From a bacterium BMS3Abin11 (GTDB taxonomy: Bacteria; Pseudomonadota; Gammaproteobacteria; BMS3Bbin11): a stretch of DNA of 64,000 bases. The notes under the pieces are model-generated. The model was not told the origin of the DNA. It searched no databases and was given only the letters and a program-made list of their open reading frames with translations. Location of the stretch: the NCBI GenBank assembly GCA_002897635.1, contig BDTD01000015.1:62001-126000 (forward strand), given 5' to 3'. A program made the position numbers and the translations under genes. This document shows positions 1 through 8,734 of this stretch, in pieces. How positions within the stretch are numbered: position 1 is the first letter of the stretch; each line of letters begins with the position of its first letter.

Positions 1-220
1 ACAGTATCCTGAACAACCATGCATCGAGCATTTCTCGATCGCGCAAACTGGCAATATTTTGCAGCGCCTTGATCAATGCCTGCTGGGTCAGATCATCAGC
101 CAGATGGCTATCACGACACCAGGACCATGCGACACGATACAGGCGGTCTCTGCGGCGCTCCAGCTCATCATCAATTTCCTGTTGCTTTAATAATCTCTTT
201 ATCAATTTTATTTTTGCCAT
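1..220 (-). CDS. ECF-type RNA polymerase sigma factor, N-terminal part (runs off the window)
   Basis: The first 73 codons of a sigma-70 family protein are visible, starting at ATG 220 and leaving the window at base 1. After a basic N-terminus the reading frame gives RLYRVAWSWCRD, HLADDLTQQALIKAL and LDAWLFRI, which is the pattern of sigma region 2 (core binding and -10 recognition) in extracytoplasmic-function sigma factors. Region 4 would lie outside the window, so completeness and promoter specificity cannot be judged. It is divergent from the DsrE-like/porin pair, which makes that pair a natural candidate target, but this is inference only. Confidence 0.8.
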   Translation of the reverse strand, partial: MAKIKLIKRLLKQQEIDDELERRRDRLYRVAWSWCRDSHLADDLTQQALIKALQNIASLRDREMLDAWLFRIL

Positions 221-573
221 CGGGATCATCCCTTACACATAGCTGTTAGACGTTTACACATCAATTTCTATTCCATTTTCATCTAATTTGTACAAAAGTC
301 ATATTTTGTTGCAAATAAATGGAATAATTTCGCTTTTCCTTCGTCTATATATAGAAGCAACTAACGGGTAACACTAATCTTATTTTATTTAGTGCCTGTA
401 TGGCAACGGTGCAATATCACCGTACCTCCCGGCATTTTATAGAAATATCTGTTGCCTAAGTTGCATGCCTTGTGGCTGACTCGCTTCACCACAAAAAATA
501 AAATTAGATAATTTTACAACATTACCACGTATCAACTGTGTTTGAAGATACAAGGACCAAAAGAGGATACAAC
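221..573. other. AT-rich divergent intergenic region
   Basis: About 350 bp between the divergent sigma-factor and DsrE-like genes. It must contain both promoters, but I could not pick a convincing -35/-10 pair or a recognisable operator. The in-frame GTG at 538 is not taken as the start of the downstream gene, because the ATG at 574 has a Shine-Dalgarno-like AAGAGG just upstream and opens directly into a signal peptide. Confidence 0.5.
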
Positions 574-1032
574 ATGTATAAATCATTAGGTATAAGGGCA
601 TTGGTGATACTCGCTATATTGTCCTTTGGCCTGGCTTCGGTTGCACATGCTGCCGAGATCAAGACCGACAAGCCATTTGCTACAAAGAAAATCGTATTGC
701 AGATTTCTGACCCAAACCCATTCAAGCAAACACTGGTACTCAACGTCGCCCACAATCTTCTCAAGGCTTATGGCACTGAAAATATTGATATTGAAATTGT
801 TGCCTTTGGACCTGGTTTGCGTCTGCTATTTGCTGAAAATGGTAATAAGGGACGTATTGCCTCACTTTCCAGTGAAGGTGTCCGATTTGCTGCGTGTAAG
901 AATACAATCCGGGCCATGGGTAAAAAACTGGGTCATCCGCCAGCGATAAACCCCGTTGCAGTTAAGGTTAGTGCGGGTGTGAGTCGCATTATGGATCTGG
1001 TTGATAACGGTTACATACTGATAAAACCATAA
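574..1032 (+). CDS. Exported DsrE/DsrF-like family protein
   Basis: A 152-residue protein with a clear Sec signal peptide (MYKSLGIRALVILAILSFG, ending ...SVAHAAE) followed by a single DsrE-like alpha/beta domain. Visible features are KIVLQISDPNPFKQ, IEIVAFGPGLRLL and the segment VRFAACKNTI with one conserved cysteine, as in the DsrE/YchN family. Family members bind or relay sulfur or act in small homo-oligomers; the cytoplasmic DsrEFH complex is the best-known case, but this one is exported, so its role is not established. It lies 24 bp before the porin gene and is probably co-transcribed with it. The start is chosen at ATG 574 for its ribosome-binding site. Confidence 0.75.
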   Translation: MYKSLGIRALVILAILSFGLASVAHAAEIKTDKPFATKKIVLQISDPNPFKQTLVLNVAHNLLKAYGTENIDIEIVAFGPGLRLLFAENGNKGRIASLSSEGVRFAACKNTIRAMGKKLGHPPAINPVAVKVSAGVSRIMDLVDNGYILIKP

Positions 1033-1056
1033 AGCCTTCAAGGGAGAAACAAAAAA

Positions 1057-2397
1057 ATGAAATTACTTAAAAAAGCAATCATAACTGCTGCCCTTGCGGG
1101 TAGCATGCTGGCCATCAGCCAGGCGCAGGCGGCCAACTGGCTAATGCTACAGGGCACAGAAAAACCCGGACAGGCTGCACGTGCCAAGGTCTGGGGTTTC
1201 GTACAGGTCCAGTACCAGAATGATACTTCCGATGCCAATAAAGCCGGGGGTTATATCCCCCCCAAGCTGGTTCCCCCAAACCTGTCATCCCAGTCAGCGT
1301 TTAATGTTAACCGTGCCCGTATCGGCGCGCGTGGTACTGGCATGCCACTGGACAGCAATGTTAACTACTTCGTGCTGGTTGAATTTGGCAATAACGGTAT
1401 CACCGAACCAGGCGGGTCCTTCGCAAAGTTGACGGATGCTAGCATCACCCTTAATCACATCCCCGGTGCACGCATTCGTACTGGTCTGTTTAAATATCCG
1501 GGTGCCGAAGAAGGCCTGCAGGCAATTCACGTCTTTGACTGGGTGAACTTTACCGATGTATCTAACCAGATGTTGCTGGAACGCTTTCCGAATCAGTCAT
1601 ACACCCCAAATATTCCACCACAGCCTATTCCACCAAGAACAGACCTGCAGGGATTTGATGATGGTGTTGGTGCCTTTCGTGATGTCGGCATACAGGTCTT
1701 TGATTCCTTCATGGTTGGTGCAGGCAAAGACTGGGATCTGAGCTATGCATTGATGGTTGGTAATGGAAACGGCCTCAACTTCTCGGACAACAATAGCAAA
1801 AAAGATATCTATGCCTATTTTTCTGCAGAAAAAGTGTTTAAAGGCAAAGGCCCTTTCCGTGAAGGCATGAAGTTCCTCGGCTGGTCACAAACTGGCGTGC
1901 GTAGCTATGATGGCAATAACGACGGGGTTAGTGAGAACTATGATCGTGATCGCTGGGGTATTGGTTTTAAATTAAAGAAATCCAACTATCGTGTAACGAC
2001 TGAATACATGTCAGGTGATGGCATGATCATGGTCGGTGTCGCCAATCCAAGCTTTGGCATGGGTCCAGGTGCTGGCAAACCAGGTAAGCCAGGCAACGGC
2101 CTGCTCGGTGAAGCGGATGGCTGGTACCTGGAAGGTGGCTATCGCATTGGTAAGTCAAACTGGGAACTCGACCTACGATATGATACCTATGATCGACTCA
2201 AGGGTGACAAGTTTGAAGTTGAGTTTAAAACCTGGACTGTAGGCGCTCAGTATTTCTTCAACAAGAAGACACGCGTGACAGCTAACTATGCCTCTCGCAA
2301 CTATGAAGCCATCAACTTCCCATCTGGCAAAGGTCCTAATGCTCAGTTGGATGGTGTGAAAGGCCGTGCTTCAATACAGTTGACGCATATTTTCTAA
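1057..2397 (+). CDS. Outer-membrane porin (OprO/OprP-like beta barrel)
   Basis: A 446-residue protein with a signal peptide ending near SQAQA, followed by many alternating polar/hydrophobic strands (for example VWGFVQVQYQN, NVNRARIGARG, NYFVLVEFG, YRVTTEYMSGDG, WTVGAQYFF) and a terminal phenylalanine in QLTHIF, the outer-membrane assembly signature. The overall pattern resembles phosphate/pyrophosphate-selective porins. The substrate cannot be told from sequence. GGGAGA precedes the ATG at a good distance. The first gene of the pair encodes an exported DsrE-like protein, and a strong terminator follows. Confidence 0.8.
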   Translation: MKLLKKAIITAALAGSMLAISQAQAANWLMLQGTEKPGQAARAKVWGFVQVQYQNDTSDANKAGGYIPPKLVPPNLSSQSAFNVNRARIGARGTGMPLDSNVNYFVLVEFGNNGITEPGGSFAKLTDASITLNHIPGARIRTGLFKYPGAEEGLQAIHVFDWVNFTDVSNQMLLERFPNQSYTPNIPPQPIPPRTDLQGFDDGVGAFRDVGIQVFDSFMVGAGKDWDLSYALMVGNGNGLNFSDNNSKKDIYAYFSAEKVFKGKGPFREGMKFLGWSQTGVRSYDGNNDGVSENYDRDRWGIGFKLKKSNYRVTTEYMSGDGMIMVGVANPSFGMGPGAGKPGKPGNGLLGEADGWYLEGGYRIGKSNWELDLRYDTYDRLKGDKFEVEFKTWTVGAQYFFNKKTRVTANYASRNYEAINFPSGKGPNAQLDGVKGRASIQLTHIF

Positions 2398-2441
2398 ATT
2401 AGCGAAAATGTCATGATTTGATTATTCAAATCTGTCGCAAT

Positions 2442-2468
2442 AAAACCCGGCTTCTGGCCGGGTTTTTT
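2442..2468. terminator. Rho-independent terminator between convergent genes
   Basis: A GC-rich hairpin (arms AAACCCGGC and GCCGGGTTT, loop about 5 nt) followed by TTTTTTT on the + strand. It ends the porin transcript. The run of A on the other side means it can also serve the convergent TRAP-protein gene. Confidence 0.9.
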
Positions 2469-2477
2469 TATGTCGTA

Positions 2478-2500
2478 GTTTTACGTAAAACGTAAAACCA
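2478..2500. repeat. Short 7-bp repeat/palindrome
   Basis: Two adjacent ACGTAAA heptamers preceded by the reverse complement, forming GTTTTACGTAAAAC. The same heptamer theme (TTTACG) returns at 39116-39136. It belongs to a set of intergenic 7-bp repeats listed under findings. Confidence 0.55.
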
Positions 2501-2504
2501 TCTT

Positions 2505-3590
2505 TTATCCCTTACCCCGGGCCTCAAGATAAGCCTGCTCGGAAATCTTATGCCAACCGATGACTTTGTCGCGATAAGGTTTGAATGACTGGTATACCTT
2601 TGCTGAAAAAGGATCTCTGTCTGCCAGTTCTTCGACAACCTGATCAGACAATTTTTTTAATTCCGACAAAACATCATCCGGGAATTTTCTCAGATCTACC
2701 TTATGTTTATTGACCAGTGTCTGTAGTGCATCATTATTCCGTGTGGTGTACTCAGCCAGCATATCCTGGTTTGCCACACGACAGGCATTCATTACAATCA
2801 CCTGCAAGTCAGTTGGCAGGCTCTTCAATGCCTTTTTGTTGATGATGGCTTCAAGTGTAGTCCCCGGCTCATGCCAGCCAGGGTAGTAGTAATATTTTGC
2901 TGCCTTATAAAAACCGAAGGCCAGATCATTATATGGCCCGACCCATTCTGTTGCATCGATAGTGCCCGACTGCAAGGCTGTAAATAATTCACCGCCCGGC
3001 AGGTTCACTGGTGTTCCGCCGGCCCTCTTTAATACCTCCCCACCCAGCCCAGGGATGCGCATCTTGAGACCTTTTAAATCGCTAACGCTGTTTATTTCCT
3101 TATTGAACCAGCCACCCATCTGCACGCCGGTATTGCCTGTCGCAGCAGGGACCAGACCAAACTGATCATACAGTTCTGTCCACAACTCCATACCACCACC
3201 ATGATAAAGCCATCCATTCATTTCCTGTGCCGTCAAGCCAAAAGGAACGGCAGAAAAAAACTGTGTTGCCTCACTTTTTCCTTTCCAGTAATAGGCACCG
3301 CTATGGCCCATTTCCGCGGTACCATCATAAACTGCATCGAAGACTTCCAGTGCAGGCACCAGTTCCTTTGCGCCATAAACCTTGACCCTTAAGCGGCCAC
3401 CACTCATCTCACCAATTAATTTTGCCAGAAAATTGGCACCCGTTCCCAGTCCGGGAAAATTCTTGGGCCAGGATGTGACCATCTTCCACTGGATCGTTGA
3501 ACCCGCATGAACAGCTGGCGCGGCTAGTACTGTACTACCCAGTGCAGCACCAGCCATGCTGGATGTCTTTATAAAATCACGTCTTTTCAT
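2505..3590 (-). CDS. TRAP transporter solute-binding protein, DctP/TakP-like
   Basis: A 361-residue periplasmic binding protein. The N-terminus has a twin-arginine signal (RRDFIK at residues 3-8, then a hydrophobic stretch and APAVHA cleavage region). The mature part begins IQWKMVTSWPKNFPGLG and later has GLKMRIPGLGGEV and DATEWVGPYNDLAFG, features of the TakP/DctP branch that binds 2-oxo or other organic acids, usually through a conserved arginine (here in KMRIPG). No TRAP membrane subunits (DctQM) are next to it, so it is an orphan in this window. The ligand is not determinable. Confidence 0.85.
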   Translation of the reverse strand: MKRRDFIKTSSMAGAALGSTVLAAPAVHAGSTIQWKMVTSWPKNFPGLGTGANFLAKLIGEMSGGRLRVKVYGAKELVPALEVFDAVYDGTAEMGHSGAYYWKGKSEATQFFSAVPFGLTAQEMNGWLYHGGGMELWTELYDQFGLVPAATGNTGVQMGGWFNKEINSVSDLKGLKMRIPGLGGEVLKRAGGTPVNLPGGELFTALQSGTIDATEWVGPYNDLAFGFYKAAKYYYYPGWHEPGTTLEAIINKKALKSLPTDLQVIVMNACRVANQDMLAEYTTRNNDALQTLVNKHKVDLRKFPDDVLSELKKLSDQVVEELADRDPFSAKVYQSFKPYRDKVIGWHKISEQAYLEARGKG

Positions 3591-3605
3591 GTTTATTCTC
3601 TTATC

Positions 3606-4379
3606 TTATATCGGCTTAATGCAGATACCATTCTCTTCTTTTGCAGACTGTACAACAGCCGACTCAACTCTATCTAACAGGCTTTGCAGGTCTTCGCCGC
3701 GATGAAATTCTGTTATACCTATCCACACTGATACCTTGTCAGCTATGTCAGACATACCTTTTTCAATATTTTCTCGCAGTCTGTCAGCAACAACCTCAGC
3801 ACCATCTATATCGGATTCGGGTAGTAGTGCCATAAACACATTGTCTCTAAAACGCCCAATACGATCCGGCATTCTCAGGGATTCTGTCATTATACCTGCC
3901 GTGTTGATCATTAAATCCTCTGCATCCGATTCTTCCAGCCTGTCAATACCATCGATCTTAATCATACCGATGGAAAGCTTGCGTCCATAGCGATCTGCCA
4001 ATGCCATTAGTTCAAGTATGCTTATAGTGAGGCCACGTTCATTCGATGTTCGCGTAAGAGTGTCGACATTGGGCCATTGCCTGAGTTCATCTTCGTCTAT
4101 ATCGCCTTTAATATTTACAGGGTCAAGCTCATTCCCTACAGATTCCACAGCCACCTGGGATCCACTTTTTCGGCCAAAGAGAAAAAAGATACCTGCCGCA
4201 ACTATCAGTAATCGCAAAATACTTTGCACCAGGTCCTGTATATTGGTTTCCAGGCCCAACAGCAATGCATATAAATATACAACTAATTCTGCAACAGCTA
4301 CTATCAGCAATATCTTGATAATAAATGCGAGCAGACAAGTGCCATTTTTGTTCTTATTTCTGCAGATAAAATCATTCAT
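3606..4379 (-). CDS. Membrane protein with degenerate GGDEF domain
   Basis: A 257-residue protein with two N-terminal membrane helices (about residues 17-41 and 52-69) and a C-terminal region that follows the GGDEF fold order: VDTLTRTSNERGL at 105-117, IGMIKIDGIDRLEE, then GRFRDNVF at 175-182 where the active-site GGDEF loop should be. The catalytic signature is therefore absent, and the protein should not make cyclic di-GMP. It may be a receptor, scaffold or remnant. It lies between the TRAP protein gene and uvrD on the same strand, with 15 and 10 bp gaps. Confidence 0.65.
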   Translation of the reverse strand: MNDFICRNKNKNGTCLLAFIIKILLIVAVAELVVYLYALLLGLETNIQDLVQSILRLLIVAAGIFFLFGRKSGSQVAVESVGNELDPVNIKGDIDEDELRQWPNVDTLTRTSNERGLTISILELMALADRYGRKLSIGMIKIDGIDRLEESDAEDLMINTAGIMTESLRMPDRIGRFRDNVFMALLPESDIDGAEVVADRLRENIEKGMSDIADKVSVWIGITEFHRGEDLQSLLDRVESAVVQSAKEENGICIKPI

Positions 4380-4389
4380 TTTACTCTCC

Positions 4390-6558
4390 TCACAAACGAG
4401 TTAGCCGGGCAAAAGACAGAACCAGCCATTTCACCCCGGCTGACTCGAAATTTACCTGTGCGCGTGTATGCTCTCCCTTTCCTTCAATATTCACGATAAC
4501 CCCTTCACCGAACTTATCATGTCTTACTCTCGCACCCAGTGACAAGCCCGTATCAACCTGTGCCGATGTGTCGTTATTGTACACACCTGTACCCCGCCAT
4601 GGGGTTTGAAAACCTCCGTTTCGTGTTCTTATTTCCTCTGTTGCTTCGACCGGTATTTCTTTTAGAAAACGCGAAGGTGTGGTGTAATTCTCACGTCCGT
4701 ACAACCTACGCACTTCGGCGTAGCTAATATAAAGTTGTTTCATAGCACGCGTCATACCAACATAGCAAAGCCGGCGCTCTTCTTCCAGACGTGCGGGATC
4801 ATTTAGTGCATGCTGGGAAGGAAACAGACCTTCTTCCATGCCGGAAAGAAAAACCAGCGGAAACTCCAGTCCTTTTGCAGCATGTAGACTCATCAGCTGC
4901 ACACAATCCTCCCATGCCTCGGCCTGACCTTCTCCGGCTTCCAGTGCCGCATGCGCAAGGAAGGCTGATAGCGGATCCATTTCCACTTCTTCATCCTGGT
5001 AATAGTTTCTCGCAGCGGTCACCAGTTCTTTCAGGTTTTCAACACGAGTCTCGGCCTTTTCACCCTTCGCATTGCGGTGAAACTCAAGTAAACCTGACTG
5101 AGCCAGCACCTGTTCCACCTGTTCATACAACTCCAGATCCATCATCTGCCCCACGAGCGTATCAATCATATCAAGAAATACGCGCAAGGCATTGCTGGCA
5201 CGTGCAGTGAGTATATCCTCCTGTAGCAATGTTGTGGCAGCCTGCCACATCGTTATGCCGGATGTTCGGGCTTTTTGCCTGACAATATCCAGCGTGCGAT
5301 TACCGATACCCCGGGTCGGCACATTAACAATACGCTCAAAGGAGGTATCATCCTCGTGGTTAAGACAAAGACGTAAATAAGACAATGCATCCTTGATTTC
5401 CGCGCGCTCGAAAAAACGCAGACCACCGTAAACGCGATAGGGCATAGCGACATTGAACAGGGCCTCTTCAAAGCTGCGGCTCTGCGCGTTGGAGCGATAG
5501 AGGATGGCCACTTCGGAACGTGAATTTCCCTCATCAACCCATGCCCGTATTCTGTCGACCGTAAATCGTGCCTCATCGACTTCATTAAAGGCCGCATAAA
5601 GCTTGATCTTTTCACCCTCTTCACCCTCCGTCCACAGAGTCTTGCCCATGCGACCTTCATTGCGACTGATCACGGCATTGGCCGCATTCAGGATAGTCGA
5701 GGTCGAGCGATAATTCTGCTCGAGGCGCACCATTTCAGTTCCGCGAAAATCCTTTTCAAACTTCCGGATATTCTCAACCTGGGCGCCACGCCAGCTGTAG
5801 ATCGACTGGTCATCATCGCCAACCACCATAATATGTGACTGCGGCCCGACAAATTCTTTTAGCCAGCGATACTGAATACTATTGGTATCCTGGAACTCAT
5901 CCACCAGTACAGCACGAAAACGCTCCCGGTATTGAAGACGCAACACTTCATTGTTGTGCATCATCTCCCATGTGCGTAATAACAGTTCAGCAAAATCTAC
6001 CAGTCCCGAGCGCTGACAATACACTTCATATTCCCGATAGACTTTGACCCATTGCTGTTGCTGGGGATCCAGCCCGCTATGCACATCCCCGGCCCGCCGT
6101 CCTGCTTCCTTGTGATGATTAATGAAATGCTGCCCCTGTTTGGGCTGCCAGTAGGAATCATCCAGCTCCATGTTCGCGATGACACGCTTGACTACGCGCA
6201 GCTGATCGTCACTGTCAATGATTTGAAAATTTTGCGGCAGGCCGGCTTCCTGCCAGTGAGCACGAAGCATTCTGTGCGACAGACCATGGAAGGTACCCAT
6301 CCACATGCCGCCCACCGGAAAACCCAGCATCTGTTCGATACGGCCACGCATCTCGCTAGCGGCTTTGTTGGTAAAAGTAACAGCCAGTATTGATAGAGGA
6401 GAATAAGAATAGGCTTGCACCAGCCAGGCCACGCGGTGCGTCAGCACACGTGTTTTTCCGCTACCCGCGCCAGCGAGTACCAGCAATGGCCCTTCTTCTG
6501 CGGTAACGGCCTTGCGTTGCGGCTTATTCAGTCCATCGAGTAGGTGAGATACATCCAT
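4390..6558 (-). CDS. uvrD: DNA helicase II (UvrD/Rep family)
   Basis: A 722-residue superfamily 1A helicase, the usual UvrD length. It starts MDVSHLLDGLNKPQRKAV (Q motif), with Walker A AGAGSGKT at 29-36, DEFQDTN (motif II), GDDDQSIYSWRGA (motif III), VRLEQNYRS (motif IV), LMSLHAAKGLEF (motif V) and CYVGMTRA (motif VI). The C-terminus (KFGEGVIVNIEGKG...) is the Tudor-like tail typical of UvrD and PcrA, which contacts RNA polymerase. It unwinds DNA 3'-5' in nucleotide-excision and mismatch repair. Upstream at 6583-6604 is a half copy of a palindromic-element end. Confidence 0.95.
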   Translation of the reverse strand: MDVSHLLDGLNKPQRKAVTAEEGPLLVLAGAGSGKTRVLTHRVAWLVQAYSYSPLSILAVTFTNKAASEMRGRIEQMLGFPVGGMWMGTFHGLSHRMLRAHWQEAGLPQNFQIIDSDDQLRVVKRVIANMELDDSYWQPKQGQHFINHHKEAGRRAGDVHSGLDPQQQQWVKVYREYEVYCQRSGLVDFAELLLRTWEMMHNNEVLRLQYRERFRAVLVDEFQDTNSIQYRWLKEFVGPQSHIMVVGDDDQSIYSWRGAQVENIRKFEKDFRGTEMVRLEQNYRSTSTILNAANAVISRNEGRMGKTLWTEGEEGEKIKLYAAFNEVDEARFTVDRIRAWVDEGNSRSEVAILYRSNAQSRSFEEALFNVAMPYRVYGGLRFFERAEIKDALSYLRLCLNHEDDTSFERIVNVPTRGIGNRTLDIVRQKARTSGITMWQAATTLLQEDILTARASNALRVFLDMIDTLVGQMMDLELYEQVEQVLAQSGLLEFHRNAKGEKAETRVENLKELVTAARNYYQDEEVEMDPLSAFLAHAALEAGEGQAEAWEDCVQLMSLHAAKGLEFPLVFLSGMEEGLFPSQHALNDPARLEEERRLCYVGMTRAMKQLYISYAEVRRLYGRENYTTPSRFLKEIPVEATEEIRTRNGGFQTPWRGTGVYNNDTSAQVDTGLSLGARVRHDKFGEGVIVNIEGKGEHTRAQVNFESAGVKWLVLSFARLTRL

Positions 6559-6582
6559 CGAGCGTTATACTTATTGAAAAAT

Positions 6583-6604
6583 ATGAATTATTTGAGGTGC
6601 CCTA
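6583..6604. repeat. Solitary end of a palindromic element
   Basis: GAATTATTTGAGGTGCCCT here matches the ends of the small hairpin at 55486-55538 and the right end of the element at 6696-7018 (...AGAGGTGCCCT). No partner arm is seen nearby. Confidence 0.5.
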
Positions 6605-6695
6605 TAGCCGGGGAAGAACAGTTCTGTGGCTCTCGTTCCTAATATACTATATTAGCAAAGATTGTGTTCAAACACTGTTGATGTAATTTTATTTA

Positions 6696-7018
6696 AGGGC
6701 ATCTATATTAATTCTGGATAGATCAGATTGCATTCCAGATTGTTCATATCAAGGCAAGGATCGCACTTAATAGCTAGGGAACCTCTGATTAATTCTGGAC
6801 GAAGTAGATTGCGATCTAAAATATTCAGGTTTGAGGCGCAAATCACACGTAATAGCTAGCTATTGCGAAGGTTTGCAACGAAAAAACTGGATATTTTAGG
6901 CGTAAGATACGAGTTCATGAATTGATCAGAGTTCCCTAGCTATTGCGAAGATCCTTAACGCAGAGAGGGACGATCTGGGATGGAAGATGAATATTCATGG
7001 ATTAATAGAGGTGCCCTT
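6696..7018. mobile_element. About 161-bp palindromic element, interrupted by a second copy
   Basis: Terminal inverted repeat AGGGCATCTATATTAAT at the left and ATTAATAGAGGTGCCCT at the right. Removing the inner element and one TA leaves 161 bp, the same length as the other family members. Inner pairings include CCAGAT/ATCTGG and AGGATC/GATCCT around a central AATAGCTAGCTATT that is rebuilt when the insert is removed. No coding capacity. It probably moved using a transposase encoded elsewhere. Confidence 0.75.
6777..6936. mobile_element. 160-bp palindromic element inserted in the preceding one (TA duplicated)
   Basis: Ends GGGAACCTCTGATTAATTC and GAATTGATCAGAGTTCCC. TA at 6775-6776 and 6937-6938 is the target duplication: joining the flanks gives AATAGCTAGCTATT, the sequence present at the centre of the inner copy itself. 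Internally CTAAAATATTCAG pairs with CTGGATATTTTAG, and unpaired GAGGCG faces CAACGAA. It is non-coding and about 90 percent similar by eye to 16644-16803. Confidence 0.85.
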
Positions 7019-7042
7019 CAGACCTGTCTAATCCATACCAAC

Positions 7043-7915
7043 ATGAAACTATACAACCGCACACTCAGAACTACATGTCAGTTCCTGCTTATCCTTTATG
7101 CTATTGGCCCCGTCTTGCTGTTTGCTGAAGAAACTGACCCTCCATCAGCGAACTGGGCCTACTCATCAATCTTTGGTACTGGTTGGTACCAGATAGATAA
7201 CAACCGATCCGTATTCGCGCTGAATCTTCCTGTCCGGCAGACACTACGGAGCTCTTCCATCACTGAATCTGGGAAACGTGAAATTGGCTTCGAAATCGAT
7301 TATGCCCTGTCAGTGGGTTTATACAGCATTGACGACTTGCCGGGGCTCGTGAGCCCCGATAATTTTGGTGCCGTAATTTTCACTCCGGGTATAAAAATGG
7401 AAATCCCAATTACTCATAGATGGTATTTACGCCCTTTCCTGAACTTCGGCTGGGGGTCTGAACTGGGTTCCGGTGACTCGGCATGGATCTATTATGCCGG
7501 CCTCAAAAGCCGCTACACTTTTCCAGCTGATTCCGGAAACTGGGCATTAATTAACAGTATTTACTATGCGGGTTATACACCAGATGTTGGCCCATCAAAT
7601 GACCTGGCAGCGATACTTGCAGGGATTGAATATAAACAACAACTAAAAACAACCAGTAAAACAGGCGAGCCAATTGACCTTCATTGGAGTCTTGCTTATT
7701 CATATCTGGGCGACGAACTAGCTTTTGGACTTCCCGATGGTGACTTCGACTCAGTAGATGACCAGTTCGAAGCAGGACTTGCTTACAGTTACCGAAATCG
7801 CCCGATTAAGTTGTGGTTCATGAAATTTGACAGTGTCGGTCTCGGATACCGGTTTAATTCCAATGGGACATTTAAAGGTATAAGCCTGAACATGGGGTCG
7901 TGGTTTACACGATGA
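7043..7915 (+). CDS. Predicted outer-membrane beta-barrel protein, unknown function
   Basis: A 290-residue exported protein with an N-terminal signal sequence (CQFLLILYAIGPVLLF, then AEE). The rest alternates aromatic and polar residues in short strands (WYLRPFLNFGWG, AWIYYAGLKSRYTF, LHWSLAYSYLG, FEAGLAYSYRNRP, VGLGYRF), as in outer-membrane barrels. I do not recognise a named family. The start is placed at ATG 7043. The in-frame ATG at 6980 lies inside the palindromic element and would add 21 residues ahead of the signal peptide. No strong ribosome-binding site is visible. The element end lies 24 bp upstream, so its promoter region has been remodelled. Confidence 0.6.
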   Translation: MKLYNRTLRTTCQFLLILYAIGPVLLFAEETDPPSANWAYSSIFGTGWYQIDNNRSVFALNLPVRQTLRSSSITESGKREIGFEIDYALSVGLYSIDDLPGLVSPDNFGAVIFTPGIKMEIPITHRWYLRPFLNFGWGSELGSGDSAWIYYAGLKSRYTFPADSGNWALINSIYYAGYTPDVGPSNDLAAILAGIEYKQQLKTTSKTGEPIDLHWSLAYSYLGDELAFGLPDGDFDSVDDQFEAGLAYSYRNRPIKLWFMKFDSVGLGYRFNSNGTFKGISLNMGSWFTR

Positions 7916-8094
7916 CAAACTTATCAAAAGTTAAAAGGGAAAATCAGTTTCCCATCAGATACTGTTGCATACTGTAAGTAAGATAGCACATAGCTTAAAA
8001 CAAGACTTGTGTTTTGCTGCCAGGCCCGGCAGCGATGTAACATCTTATTAAACAGGGCTTCATACAAACTATTTATGGGCAACAATGATCGGAA

Positions 8095-8721
8095 ATGTAT
8101 TATTCAGAAAAATTTAATAGCATCACTCACCTCGTAGGTGCCGTACTGGCCATAATGGGCCTGGGTGCATTAATCACAGTCGCTGTTCAACAACAGAATA
8201 TCCTGCTTTTTATTGGTTTCCTTACTTTTGGCCTGACATTAGTCACGCTTTACAGCGTCTCTACTTTGTACCACAGCTTTAAAAACCCATTTGTAAAACG
8301 AATATTCCAACAACTCGATCATATCGCGATATACCTGCTAATCGCAGGCACGTATACACCATTCATGTTGGTTACACTGATTGACAGTGGTGGAATATGG
8401 ATTTTAGTTACCGTGTGGGGATTAGCCATCATTGGAATCGCGCTTGAACTAAGCTTTAAAAATCGCATTGAGATACTTCAAATGGTTATTTACCTGATCA
8501 TGGGCTGGCTGGTTGTCATTGATTTCGATGCATTAAAAGAGGCCTTGCCTAAAATGGGTATATATTTGTTATCGGTGGGCGGACTGGCCTATACGGTCGG
8601 CATTATTTTTTATATCTTAGATCACAAACAGTTGTTAAAACATTCTCATGGTATTTGGCATCTTTTTGTATTGGCAGGTTCCTTTTTTCAATTTTTGGCT
8701 ATCCTTATTTATGTAAGATAA
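8095..8721 (+). CDS. trhA: Hemolysin III / PAQR-family membrane protein (TrhA)
   Basis: A 208-residue integral membrane protein with about seven hydrophobic helices. Family marks are the opening EKFNSITHLVGAVLA, SVSTLYHSFKN, QQLDHIAIYLLIAGTYTPF and the C-terminal HGIWHLFVLAGSFFQF; the conserved histidines and aspartate correspond to the metal-binding site of the PAQR fold. In bacteria this family has been linked to membrane energetics and lipid homeostasis. Convergent with the glmU side. Confidence 0.85.
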   Translation: MYYSEKFNSITHLVGAVLAIMGLGALITVAVQQQNILLFIGFLTFGLTLVTLYSVSTLYHSFKNPFVKRIFQQLDHIAIYLLIAGTYTPFMLVTLIDSGGIWILVTVWGLAIIGIALELSFKNRIEILQMVIYLIMGWLVVIDFDALKEALPKMGIYLLSVGGLAYTVGIIFYILDHKQLLKHSHGIWHLFVLAGSFFQFLAILIYVR

Positions 8722-8734
8722 AAAGTTTACCTGT

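Noticed and set aside
6980-7042. Upstream extension of the outer-membrane protein
   Set aside because: The added residues come from the palindromic element and would place a hydrophilic leader before the signal peptide.
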